Below, piece after piece: positions 43,877-51,557 of a stretch of DNA of 64,000 nt. The number at the start of each line of letters is the position of its first letter. Position 1 is the stretch's first letter. This DNA comes from Streptomyces barringtoniae (lineage in GTDB: Bacteria > Actinomycetota > Actinomycetes > Streptomycetales > Streptomycetaceae): the NCBI RefSeq assembly GCF_020819595.1, contig NZ_JAJHNP010000012.1:178048-242047 (forward strand), given 5' to 3'. Made by a program: the position numbers and the translations under genes. Below the pieces are notes generated by a model. That model ran no database searches. It saw only the letters and a program-made list of their open reading frames with translations, and was not told where the DNA came from.

Positions 43877-45199
43877 GTGAACCAACCCGCCATCGAGCAG
43901 CCCGCCGACCTCGTGGCCCGGCTGCGCGCCACCTTCGCCACCGGCCGCACCAAGCCCGTCGAGTGGCGCACCGGCCAGCTGCGCCGGCTGCGCGCGATGC
44001 TCACCGAGCGGGGCGCCGACCTCGCCGCCGCCCTCCACGCCGACCTCGGCAAGAGCAGCACGGAGGCGTACCGCACCGAGATCGACTTCACCGTCCGCGA
44101 GATCGACCACACCCTCGACCACCTCGAGGAGTGGCTGCGCCCGGAGCCCGCGCCGGTCCCGGCCCACCTCGGCGCCGACGCGACGGCCTGGACGCAGTAC
44201 GACCCGCTCGGCGTCGTCCTCGTCATCGCCCCCTGGAACTACCCGGCCCAGCTGCTGCTCGCCCCGATGGCCGGTGCCCTGGCCTCCGGAAACGCGGTCG
44301 TCGTCAAGCCGAGCGAGCTGGCTCCGGCCACCTCGGCCGCCCTCGCCGGGCTGATCCCGGCCTATCTGGACACCGACGCGGTCGCCGTGGTCGAGGGCGG
44401 CATCCCGGAGACCACGGCCCTGCTGGCCGAGCGCTTCGACCACATCTTCTACACCGGCAACGGCACCGTGGGCCGGATCGTGATGCGCGCCGCCGCCGAG
44501 CACCTCACCCCGGTCACCCTCGAACTGGGCGGCAAGTCCCCGGTGTTCGTGGACCGCGGCACCGACCTCGACGTGGTCGCGGACCGGCTCGCCCGCGGCA
44601 AGTTCCTCAACGCCGGGCAGACCTGTGTCGCCCCCGACTACGTCCTGACCGACCCGGAGACCGCCGCCGCGCTGGAGTCCGCGCTGGTGCGTGCGGTCGA
44701 GGGGCTGTTCGGCACCGATCCGGCGCAGTCCCCGGAGTACGGCCGGATCATCAACGAGCGGCACTTCGACCGCCTTTCGGGCCTGCTCGGCTCGGGCCGG
44801 ATCGCGGTGGGCGGCGCGAGCGACCGCGACGCGAAGTACATCGCGCCGACCGTCCTCGCGGACGTCGACCCGAAGGCGCCCGTGATGCAGGAGGAGATCT
44901 TCGGCCCGATCCTGCCGATCGTCACCGTGTCCGGCCTCGACGAGGCGATCGCCTTCATCAACGACCGTGACAAGCCGCTCGCGCTGTACGTCTTCACCGG
45001 GTCCGAGCAGACCCGGGTACGCATCGCCGCCGAGACCTCCTCCGGCGGACTGGGCCACGGGCTGCCGCTGGCCCATCTCACCGTCTCCGACCTGCCCTTC
45101 GGCGGGGTGGGGGAGAGCGGTATGGGCAGCTACCACGGCCGGTACTCCATCGAGACGTTCAGTCACCGCAAGGCGGTGCTGGCCAAGCCGCTGAGCTAA
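43877..45199 (+). CDS. aldehyde dehydrogenase (class 3-like)
   Basis: 440 residues from GTG 43877, with GCGAGG before it. Class 3 ALDHs are of this shortened length. LELGGKSP holds the general-base glutamate and NAGQTCVAPDYV the catalytic cysteine; IAPWNYP and FTGNGTVGR are NAD-binding motifs. It oxidises fatty or aromatic aldehydes with NAD(P). It starts 112 bases after the ECF42 gene and could be transcribed with it or from a separate promoter; no TGTCGA element is present in front. Confidence 0.92.
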   Translation: MNQPAIEQPADLVARLRATFATGRTKPVEWRTGQLRRLRAMLTERGADLAAALHADLGKSSTEAYRTEIDFTVREIDHTLDHLEEWLRPEPAPVPAHLGADATAWTQYDPLGVVLVIAPWNYPAQLLLAPMAGALASGNAVVVKPSELAPATSAALAGLIPAYLDTDAVAVVEGGIPETTALLAERFDHIFYTGNGTVGRIVMRAAAEHLTPVTLELGGKSPVFVDRGTDLDVVADRLARGKFLNAGQTCVAPDYVLTDPETAAALESALVRAVEGLFGTDPAQSPEYGRIINERHFDRLSGLLGSGRIAVGGASDRDAKYIAPTVLADVDPKAPVMQEEIFGPILPIVTVSGLDEAIAFINDRDKPLALYVFTGSEQTRVRIAAETSSGGLGHGLPLAHLTVSDLPFGGVGESGMGSYHGRYSIETFSHRKAVLAKPLS

Positions 45200-45204
45200 T
45201 TCCC

Positions 45205-45232
45205 TTGCGCGGTACGGCAGATGTGCGACACT
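45205..45232 (+). promoter_or_regulatory. possible promoter of a leaderless aldo/keto reductase mRNA
   Basis: TTGCGC (45205-45210), 16 bases, GACACT (45227-45232), then seven bases to ATG 45240. There is no ribosome site before the ATG, so a leaderless start is plausible. Confidence 0.4.
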
Positions 45233-45239
45233 CCGCCGA

Positions 45240-46145
45240 ATGACCGCTGAAACGATCACCGCGGACGCCTCCGACACCTTCGAACTCGGCGACCTGCCCG
45301 TCCACCGCATCGGCTTCGGGGCCATGCGGCTGACGGGCAGCGCCGCGTTCCACCTTGGCACGCCCAGCGACCGCGCACGTTCCACAGCCGTACTGCGGCG
45401 GGCCGTGGAGCTCGGCGTGAACCACATCGACACCGCCGCCTTCTACTTCTCCGCCACCCGCTCCGCCAACGAACTGATCAACACCGCCCTCGCCCCGTAC
45501 GCCGACGACCTGGTCATCACGACCAAGGTCGGTCCTTTCCGCGACTACTACGGCGAGTGGGGCGACGCGGCGCGGCCCGACCAGCTGCGCGGTCATGTGG
45601 AGGAGAACCTGCGCCAGCTCGGACGCGACCACCTCGACGTCGTCAACTTCCGCCGCCAGGAACAGGATTCGATCGCCGAGCACTTCGGCGCGCTCGCAGA
45701 ACTGCGCGAGGCCGGCCTGATACGCCACCTGGGAGTCTCCGGCGTCGGACCGCGCCACCTCGCCGAGGCGCTGGAGATCGCCCCCGTGGTGTGCGTGCAG
45801 AACCGGTACGCCCTGGACCGGCCCGATCCCGTCGACGACGAGATGCTGCGCCTCTGCGGCGAACACGGCATCGCGTTCGTCCCCTTCTTCGCCGTCGCGG
45901 GCAAGGCCGGACCCCGGGCGGCGGCCGACACCCACGACGACACCGTGCGTGACATCGCCCGCGCCCACGGCGTGAGCCCCGCGCAGATCCGCATCGCCTG
46001 GACCCTGCACCAGGGCCCGCACGTCCTCGCCATCCCCGGCACCGGCAACCCGGACCACGTCGCGGAGAACGTCGCCGCGGGCGCCGTCCGCCTCACGGCG
46101 GACGAACTGACCCGCCTGAACGCCCTCCACACCCACACGAGCTGA
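45240..46145 (+). CDS. aldo/keto reductase
   Basis: 301 residues. GFGAMRL at the start, DTAAFYF (catalytic Tyr), TTKVGP (Lys region) and HLGVSGVGP with the closing IPGTGN form the AKR barrel signatures. The usual catalytic histidine position appears as NFRRQ. This group reduces carbonyls with NADPH. No ribosome site is seen upstream and a weak promoter ends seven bases before ATG, so the mRNA may be leaderless. It lies between an ALDH and the second ECF42 module, all co-directional. Confidence 0.9.
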   Translation: MTAETITADASDTFELGDLPVHRIGFGAMRLTGSAAFHLGTPSDRARSTAVLRRAVELGVNHIDTAAFYFSATRSANELINTALAPYADDLVITTKVGPFRDYYGEWGDAARPDQLRGHVEENLRQLGRDHLDVVNFRRQEQDSIAEHFGALAELREAGLIRHLGVSGVGPRHLAEALEIAPVVCVQNRYALDRPDPVDDEMLRLCGEHGIAFVPFFAVAGKAGPRAAADTHDDTVRDIARAHGVSPAQIRIAWTLHQGPHVLAIPGTGNPDHVAENVAAGAVRLTADELTRLNALHTHTS

Positions 46146-46231
46146 TGTGTCCAGCTCACGCGTGGGAGGAGATGCGCTCACCCGGGTTCGTCCAGGCTCG
46201 TGCACGAGAGCCCAAAAAAATCGGACGGCGA

Positions 46232-46258
46232 TGTCGAGAACCTGTGACTGGCTCCGTC
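46232..46258 (+). promoter_or_regulatory. ECF42-type promoter before DGPF/ECF42 operon
   Basis: TGTCGA (46232-46237), 17 bases, then CGTC (46255-46258), fitting the TGTCGA / CG(A/T)C pattern that I recall for ECF42 promoters. The DGPF ATG is 52 bases downstream, so the operon would be autoregulated. Confidence 0.7.
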
Positions 46259-46310
46259 CCCGGGGTGAACGCGACCACAATGGGTCGCACCAGCACCGAG
46301 GAGAACCACG

Positions 46311-46718
46311 ATGGCCAAGTACTTGCTGCTCAAGCACTACCGCGGCGCCCCGGCTTCGGTCAACGACGTGCCGATGGACCAGTGGACGCCGGAGGAGATC
46401 TCGGCCCACGTGCAGTACATGCGAGACTTCGCCGCCCGCCTCGAGGAGACCGGCGAGTTCGTCGACAGCCAGGCACTCGCCCCGGAGGGGACCTTCGTCC
46501 GGTACGACGGCGAAGGGCGCCCACCGGTCACCGACGGCCCCTTCGCCGAGACCAAGGACCTCATCGCCGGCTGGATGGTGATCGACGTCGACAGCCACGA
46601 GCGGGCCCTCGAGCTGGCCGCGGAACTGTCGGCCGCCCCCGGAGCCGGCGGGAAGCCGATCCACGAATGGCTCGAGCTGCGCCCGTTCCTGGCCGAGCAC
46701 TGCAACGTCACCGAGTGA
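46311..46718 (+). CDS. DGPF/YCII-domain protein, ECF42 partner
   Basis: 135 residues. The canonical TDGPFAETKDLIAGW signature is intact. The family forms small dimers of unknown chemistry and is the hallmark target of ECF42 sigma factors. GAGGAG precedes ATG 46311. The stop overlaps the GTG of the ECF42 gene (GTGA), so the pair is translationally coupled, the normal arrangement in this group. An ECF42-type promoter lies 52 bases upstream. Confidence 0.93.
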   Translation: MAKYLLLKHYRGAPASVNDVPMDQWTPEEISAHVQYMRDFAARLEETGEFVDSQALAPEGTFVRYDGEGRPPVTDGPFAETKDLIAGWMVIDVDSHERALELAAELSAAPGAGGKPIHEWLELRPFLAEHCNVTE

Positions 46719-47872
46719 CCTCGGCGATGGACGAGGTCCTGCTGCGCAGCCTCACGCCGAACGTGCTCGCCGTCCTCGTGCGCCGCGGAGCGGACTTCGC
46801 GGCGGCCGAGGACGCCGTGCAGGACGCACTGGTCGAGGCACTGCGCGTCTGGCCGGCCGACCCGCCGCGGGACGCGAAGGGCTGGCTGATCACCGTCGCC
46901 TGGCGCAAGTTCCTCGACGCGGTGCGGGCGGACGCCGCCCGCCGCCGGCGCGAGGGCCTCGTCGACGAGGAACCGGCGCCCGGTCCCGCGACCGCCGAGG
47001 ACGACACCCTCCAGCTGTACTTCCTGTGCGCCCACCCGTCACTGACGCCGTCGTCGGCGGTCGCGCTCACGCTGCGCGCCGTCGGCGGGCTCACCACCCG
47101 CCAGATCGCCCAGGCCTACCTGGTGCCCGAGGCGACCATGGCGCAACGGATCAGCCGGGCCAAGCGCACCGTCTCCGGCGTGCGGTTCGACCGGCCCGGC
47201 GATGTCGCCACCGTGCTGCGCGTCCTCTACCTGGTCTTCAACGAGGGCTATTCCGGCGATGTCGACCTCGCCGCCGAGGCCATCCGGCTCACCCGGCAGC
47301 TCGCGGCCGTGATCGACCACCCCGAGGTGGCGGGGCTGCTCGCCCTCATGCTGCTCCACCACGCCCGGCGCGCCGCCCGGACCGCGCCCGACGGCAGCCT
47401 CGTGCCGCTCGCCGAGCAGGACCGCGGCCGGTGGGACACCGCGTTGATCGCCGAGGGCGTCGGGATCCTCCAGGCCGCCCTCGCCCGCGACCGGCTGGGC
47501 GAGTTCCAGGCCCAGGCCGCCATCGCGGCACTCCACGCCGACGCACCCACCGCCGAGGAGACCGACTGGGTGCAGATCGTCGAGTGGTACGACGAGCTCG
47601 CGCGCCTGACCGACAGCCCGGTCGTCCGGCTCAACCGCGCGGTCGCCGTCGGGGAGGCCGACGGACCGCGCGCCGGCCTGGCGGCGCTCGCAGCGCTGGA
47701 CGCCTCACTGCCCCGCCACGCCGCGGTGGCGGCGTACCTCCACGAGCGCGACGGCGACCCGGCGACGGCGGCACGGCTGTACGCCGAGGCGGCCCACAAG
47801 GCCACCAACCTCGCCGAGCGCGACCACCTGACACGCCAGGCCGCCCGGCTCAACACCCGCCAAGGCCGCTGA
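46715..47872 (+). CDS. ECF42 group sigma factor, DGPF-coupled
   Basis: 385 residues from GTG 46715 (ATG 46727 possible). Regions 2 and 4 occupy about 1-170 (AEDAVQDALVEALRVWP; GLTTRQIAQAYLVPEATMAQRISRAK), followed by YLVFNEGYSGD and a long TPR-like extension (RLNRAVAVGEADGPRAGL). It is paralogous to the ECF42 gene 4.2 kb upstream but clearly diverged, for example WLITVAWRKFLD against WIITTARNRAID. The extension is required for activity in studied members. It is the second gene of the DGPF operon. Confidence 0.93.
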   Translation: MTSAMDEVLLRSLTPNVLAVLVRRGADFAAAEDAVQDALVEALRVWPADPPRDAKGWLITVAWRKFLDAVRADAARRRREGLVDEEPAPGPATAEDDTLQLYFLCAHPSLTPSSAVALTLRAVGGLTTRQIAQAYLVPEATMAQRISRAKRTVSGVRFDRPGDVATVLRVLYLVFNEGYSGDVDLAAEAIRLTRQLAAVIDHPEVAGLLALMLLHHARRAARTAPDGSLVPLAEQDRGRWDTALIAEGVGILQAALARDRLGEFQAQAAIAALHADAPTAEETDWVQIVEWYDELARLTDSPVVRLNRAVAVGEADGPRAGLAALAALDASLPRHAAVAAYLHERDGDPATAARLYAEAAHKATNLAERDHLTRQAARLNTRQGR

Positions 47873-48011
47873 CGGGTCGCGCTCGGACTTTCCCGCGGCA
47901 CCGGCGCCCCCATGCCCAGCGCGGTCGCCTCGCCGTCACCCGACGGCGGCCCCTTACCAGCGGTCCTCCCATAATGGGTGCGGGGGCACAGCCGTACGAA
48001 GGCTCGATTGA

Positions 48012-48025
48012 CTACTATCGTGTAG
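48012..48025. promoter_or_regulatory. BlaI-type operator candidate
   Basis: CTAC (48012-48015), six bases, GTAG (48022-48025), 50 bases before the BlaI-like ATG. BlaI/MecI operators are built on TACA/TGTA-like dyads; TGTAG is present on one side and CTACT on the other, so the match is partial. Confidence 0.5.
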
Positions 48026-48075
48026 ACGGTCGCCCGGCCGCACAGCCGCACACGAAGACGGGTGAGGGACGTTCC

Positions 48076-48456
48076 ATGACCGAGGCGAAGGACGAGCGCC
48101 GGCCGGCCGGTGAGCTCGAGGCGAGCGTCATGGCCGCCCTGTGGGCCGCGGGCACCCCGCAGACGCCCGGCCAGGTCCAGCTGCGCCTCGGTGCCGACCT
48201 GGCGCGTACGACGGTGACCACGATCCTGACCCGCCTGTACGACAAGGGCGTCGTCGAGCGGCACCGTCAGGGCCGTGGCTACGCATACCTCCCGGTCCGG
48301 GACGTCCAGGACGCGCACGGTCTCACCGCCCGCCGGATGCACAGCGAACTCGACCGGGACAATGACCGCGAGACCGTCCTCGCCCGCTTCGTCGCCCAGC
48401 TCAGCCCCGGCGACGAACGGATCCTGCGGGACCTGCTCGAATCCGACGACCAATGA
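48076..48456 (+). CDS. BlaI/MecI/CopY-type repressor
   Basis: 126 residues. A winged helix (LEASVMAALWAAGTPQTPGQVQLRL, TTVTTILTRLYDKGVVERHRQGRGYAY) and a helical dimerisation tail (ELDRDNDRETVLARFVAQLSPGDERILRDLLE) define the family. Repression is normally lifted by a membrane metalloprotease. That partner follows directly with an ATGA overlap. GTGAGGGA stands before ATG 48076. No beta-lactamase gene is in the window, so the target is not antibiotic resistance in any obvious way. Confidence 0.93.
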   Translation: MTEAKDERRPAGELEASVMAALWAAGTPQTPGQVQLRLGADLARTTVTTILTRLYDKGVVERHRQGRGYAYLPVRDVQDAHGLTARRMHSELDRDNDRETVLARFVAQLSPGDERILRDLLESDDQ

Positions 48457-49388
48457 CCGCACTCCTCCTGCTGCCCCTGCTGCTGCCGTTCGCGCTGCCG
48501 GCGCTGGCCCGCCGGGCCCTGGACCGGCTGGCTCCGGTCGCCGCGCTGTGGGCCGTCACCGGCTGTGCGGTCATCCTCGCCGGCTGCTCGCTGGCCGCGC
48601 TCGGCTCGTTCGTGCTCATCGGGCTGCTCAAGGTCCCGCTCTTCGCCGGGCTGGGCGAGCTGATCCACCCGCTGCGCACCGCCTCGGACCTCGTGGTGCT
48701 GCCGGCCGCCGCGACCTCCGTCGGCGTGCTCGCCGTCTGCGGCTGGACCCTCGTGCGCTCGGTGCTGCACCAGACCCGTGCCTTCCGCGCGGCTCGCACG
48801 GAGGCCGGGCGCGGCCCCTCGGCCGGCGACCTGTGCGTGGTGGACTCGCCCCGCCCGGACGCCTACGCCCTGCCCGGCCGCCCGCACCGTATCGTCGTCA
48901 CCACCGCGATGCTGCGCAGCCTGGACGGCCCGGAGCGAGAGGCGCTGTTCGCGCACGAGCGGGCGCACAACGACGGCCACCACCACTACTTCCTCGGTGC
49001 CGCCGAACTCGCCGCGCACTGCCACCCCGCGCTCCGTCCGGTCCGCGAGACCATCCGCCTCGCCGCCGAGCGCGCCGCCGACGAGGCCGCCGCCGCCAGC
49101 GTCGGCGACCGGCGCCTGACCGCCCGCGCCATCGCCCGCGCGGCCCTCGCCGGACAGGCCGCCGGCCCAGCCAGCTCCGGGCGTCCCGACTTCGCGCCGG
49201 CCGCGACCACGGGCCCCGTCCCGCAGCGCGTCCAGGCCCTGCTGGCCGCTCCCCTCGGGCCCCGGGCCGGCCGTGCGATCGCCGCCCTCCTCGTCGTCTG
49301 CACGGCCCTCTCGTGCGCCGCCTCGGTGGTCGGCATGGCCGACTTCCACCACCGGGTGGAGGTCGCCCAGGGCGACGAGACGCCCTGA
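48453..49388 (+). CDS. M56 family membrane metalloprotease
   Basis: 311 residues. Three predicted helices precede the protease domain and one follows it. HERAH at residues 168-172 fits the HExxH zinc site of M56/BlaR1 proteases, with further histidines (HNDGHHHY) adjacent. Unlike BlaR1 there is no C-terminal penicillin-binding sensor domain, so another signal must trigger it. The start overlaps the repressor stop (ATGA). Such BlaI-M56 pairs without beta-lactamase are frequent in actinobacteria. Confidence 0.92.
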   Translation: MTALLLLPLLLPFALPALARRALDRLAPVAALWAVTGCAVILAGCSLAALGSFVLIGLLKVPLFAGLGELIHPLRTASDLVVLPAAATSVGVLAVCGWTLVRSVLHQTRAFRAARTEAGRGPSAGDLCVVDSPRPDAYALPGRPHRIVVTTAMLRSLDGPEREALFAHERAHNDGHHHYFLGAAELAAHCHPALRPVRETIRLAAERAADEAAAASVGDRRLTARAIARAALAGQAAGPASSGRPDFAPAATTGPVPQRVQALLAAPLGPRAGRAIAALLVVCTALSCAASVVGMADFHHRVEVAQGDETP

Positions 49389-49479
49389 CGCCCCGGTCCG
49401 GCCCCTGACCCCGCCCCGCCTCACCTCCATCCCTTGAACGCCCACGGCAACGCGCGTAGAACGATGACTGGCGCCCGTC

Positions 49480-49497
49480 AGGTTTTACGTATAACCT
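49480..49497. promoter_or_regulatory. 18-base near-perfect palindrome upstream of the VOC gene
   Basis: AGGTTTTACGTATAACCT: only one pair breaks the symmetry around central TACGTA. It contains a -10-like TATAAC and lies 33 bases before ATG 49530, typical of a TetR- or MarR-type operator over a promoter. Confidence 0.55.
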
Positions 49498-49529
49498 CAC
49501 CCGCTAACCACCCACACCGGAAGGTCCCG

Positions 49530-49925
49530 ATGCGACGCGTCGCCCTGGTCACCCTCGTCGTCGACGACTACGACGAGGCCATCCGCTTCTACACCGAGGC
49601 CCTCGGCTTCCGGCTGGCCGAGGACGCCCCTCGCCCCGACGGCTCCCGCTGGGTCGTCGTGGAACCGGGCGGCCCGGACACCGGCACCGGAGTGCTGCTC
49701 GCCCGCGCCAAGGACGAGGCCCAGCGGGCCCGCGTCGGCGACCAGACCGGCGGACGCGTCGGGTTCTTCCTGCACACCGACGACTTCGCCCGTGATCACG
49801 CCCGGATGACCGCGGCCGGCGTGACCTTCCTGGAGGAGCCGCGGCACGAGCCCTACGGCACCGTCGCCGTCCTCCAGGACCTGTACGGCAACCGCTGGGA
49901 CCTGCTCCAGCCCGCCACCCGCTGA
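49530..49925 (+). CDS. VOC superfamily (glyoxalase/bleomycin resistance fold) protein
   Basis: 131 residues, two beta-alpha-beta-beta-beta modules. VALVTLVVDDYDEAIRFYTEALGF opens the first and PYGTVAVLQDLYGNRWDL closes the second. The glyoxalase-type metal residues are partly visible (His in VGFFLHTDD, Glu in the first module). Members act as dioxygenases, isomerases or binding proteins; this one is unassigned. GGAAGG precedes ATG 49530, and a strong palindrome covers its promoter region. Confidence 0.9.
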   Translation: MRRVALVTLVVDDYDEAIRFYTEALGFRLAEDAPRPDGSRWVVVEPGGPDTGTGVLLARAKDEAQRARVGDQTGGRVGFFLHTDDFARDHARMTAAGVTFLEEPRHEPYGTVAVLQDLYGNRWDLLQPATR

Positions 49926-49961
49926 TCACCACCGCACCACCTGCCGAGGAAACGAAACGCC

Positions 49962-51032
49962 ATGACCGCGTCCCGCATCGACACCGAGACCCTCCGCCGG
50001 CTCCCCAAGGCCGTGCTGCACGACCACCTCGACGGCGGCCTGCGCCCCGCCACCGTCGTGGAACTCGCGGCGGAGGTCGGTCACACCCTGCCCACCACCG
50101 ACCCCGACGAGCTGGCCGCCTGGTACTTCGAGGCCGCCAACTCCGGCGACCTGGTCCGTTACATAGCCACCTTCGAGCACACCCTCGCCGTGATGCAGAC
50201 CCGCGAGGGCCTGCTGCGCACCGCCGAGGAGTACGTCCTCGACCTCGCCGCCGACGGTGTGGTGTACGCCGAGGTGCGCTACGCCCCCGAGCTGAACACG
50301 CGGGGCGGCCTGTCGCTGAGCGAGGTCGTGGAGACCGTGCAGGAGGGCCTCGCCGCCGGTATGGCCAAGGCGGCCGCCGCCGGCACGCCCGTACGCGTGG
50401 GCACCCTGCTGTGCGGCATGCGGATGTTCGACCGGGTCCGTGAGGCCGCCGACCTGGCCGTGGCCTACCGCGACGCCGGTGTCGTCGGCTTCGACATCGC
50501 CGGCGCCGAGGACGGCTTCCCGCCCGCCGACCACCTCGAGGCCTTCGAGCACCTGCGCCGCGAGAGCGTTCCCTTCACCATCCACGCCGGCGAGGCGCAC
50601 GGCCTGCCCAGCATCCACCAGGCCCTGCAGGTGTGCGGGGCCCAGCGCATCGGCCACGGCGTGCGCCTGACCGAGGACATCGTGGACGGCAAGCTCGGCC
50701 GGCTCGCCTCCTGGGTGCGCGACCGCCGGATCGCCCTGGAGATGTGCCCCACCTCCAACCTGCAGACCGGCTGCGCCACCTCCATCGCCGACCACCCCAT
50801 CACGGCGCTGAAGGACCTCGGCTTCCGGGTCACCCTCAACACCGACAACCGTCTGGTGTCGGGGACGACGATGACCCGGGAGATGTCCCTGCTGGTCGAG
50901 GAGGCCGGCTGGACGGTCGAGGACCTGCGCACGGTCACGGTGAACGCGCTCAAGAGCGCCTTCCTCCCGTTCGACGAGCGCAAGGCCCTCATCGAGGACG
51001 TGGTCCTGCCGGCTTACGCTGCCGCGCTCTGA
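49962..51032 (+). CDS. add: adenosine deaminase
   Basis: 356 residues. The metal site HDHLDGG, the catalytic HAGEAHG, the GHGVRL and MCPTSN loops and LNTDNRLVSG all match the adenosine deaminase signature. It converts adenosine to inosine and ammonia in purine salvage. GAGGAA before ATG 49962 gives the start, and 36 bases separate it from the VOC gene, so they may be co-transcribed. The end overlaps the convergent DinB gene by 19 bases. Confidence 0.95.
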   Translation: MTASRIDTETLRRLPKAVLHDHLDGGLRPATVVELAAEVGHTLPTTDPDELAAWYFEAANSGDLVRYIATFEHTLAVMQTREGLLRTAEEYVLDLAADGVVYAEVRYAPELNTRGGLSLSEVVETVQEGLAAGMAKAAAAGTPVRVGTLLCGMRMFDRVREAADLAVAYRDAGVVGFDIAGAEDGFPPADHLEAFEHLRRESVPFTIHAGEAHGLPSIHQALQVCGAQRIGHGVRLTEDIVDGKLGRLASWVRDRRIALEMCPTSNLQTGCATSIADHPITALKDLGFRVTLNTDNRLVSGTTMTREMSLLVEEAGWTVEDLRTVTVNALKSAFLPFDERKALIEDVVLPAYAAAL

Positions 51033-51529
51033 ATCAGCCCCCTGAGGTAGGCGGCCTGTCCGATGTGCTGAAGGTCGTCGGACAGGACGCTCACCAGGCG
51101 GAGGCCCAGGCTGACCGGGGGATCCCAGCGCTCGTCCACGATCCGTTCCAGATCCTTGGCCGCCAGCGAGCGCAGCGCTTCGAGGCTCTGCTCGTGCACG
51201 GCGTCGTAGTACCCGGTGAGCAGGTCGGCGGACTCGACCCGCACCTTCGCGACCTTGGCCGGGCTGTGCCCGTACCCGGTGTCGTGGCGGGGCAGGTCGA
51301 GGCCGAAACGCTTCTCCCAGCCCTGGGACAGCCACACCTGGTCGAGGTCGAAGGCGTCGGCGATGTGGTCGTCCTGCACCCGGGTCAGATGCCAGACGAG
51401 CCAGGCGATGGTGTTGGCGTCGGGCGCCGGGCGGTGGTGCAGCGCGTCCGGTCCGAGGCCGTCGAGGGCGGCATGGACTTGTTCCTGGATGCGGCCGTAG
51501 CCGTCGATGAGGATGTCCTTCGCATGCAT
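51014..51529 (-). CDS. DinB/DUF664-type four-helix protein
   Basis: 171 residues. The histidines in WHLTRVQDDH and DDLQHIGQAAYLRG are the metal ligands expected of the DinB/DUF664 fold, which includes mycothiol-dependent maleylpyruvate isomerase-like and S-transferase enzymes. Actinobacteria use mycothiol as thiol, so a detoxification role is plausible. ATG 51529 is preferred, with GGTGGA upstream. Its C-terminal coding end overlaps that of the deaminase by 19 bases. Confidence 0.85.
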   Translation of the reverse strand: MHAKDILIDGYGRIQEQVHAALDGLGPDALHHRPAPDANTIAWLVWHLTRVQDDHIADAFDLDQVWLSQGWEKRFGLDLPRHDTGYGHSPAKVAKVRVESADLLTGYYDAVHEQSLEALRSLAAKDLERIVDERWDPPVSLGLRLVSVLSDDLQHIGQAAYLRGLIQSAAA

Positions 51530-51557
51530 ACCGTCCACCATCCCAAACAGCGGGCGC

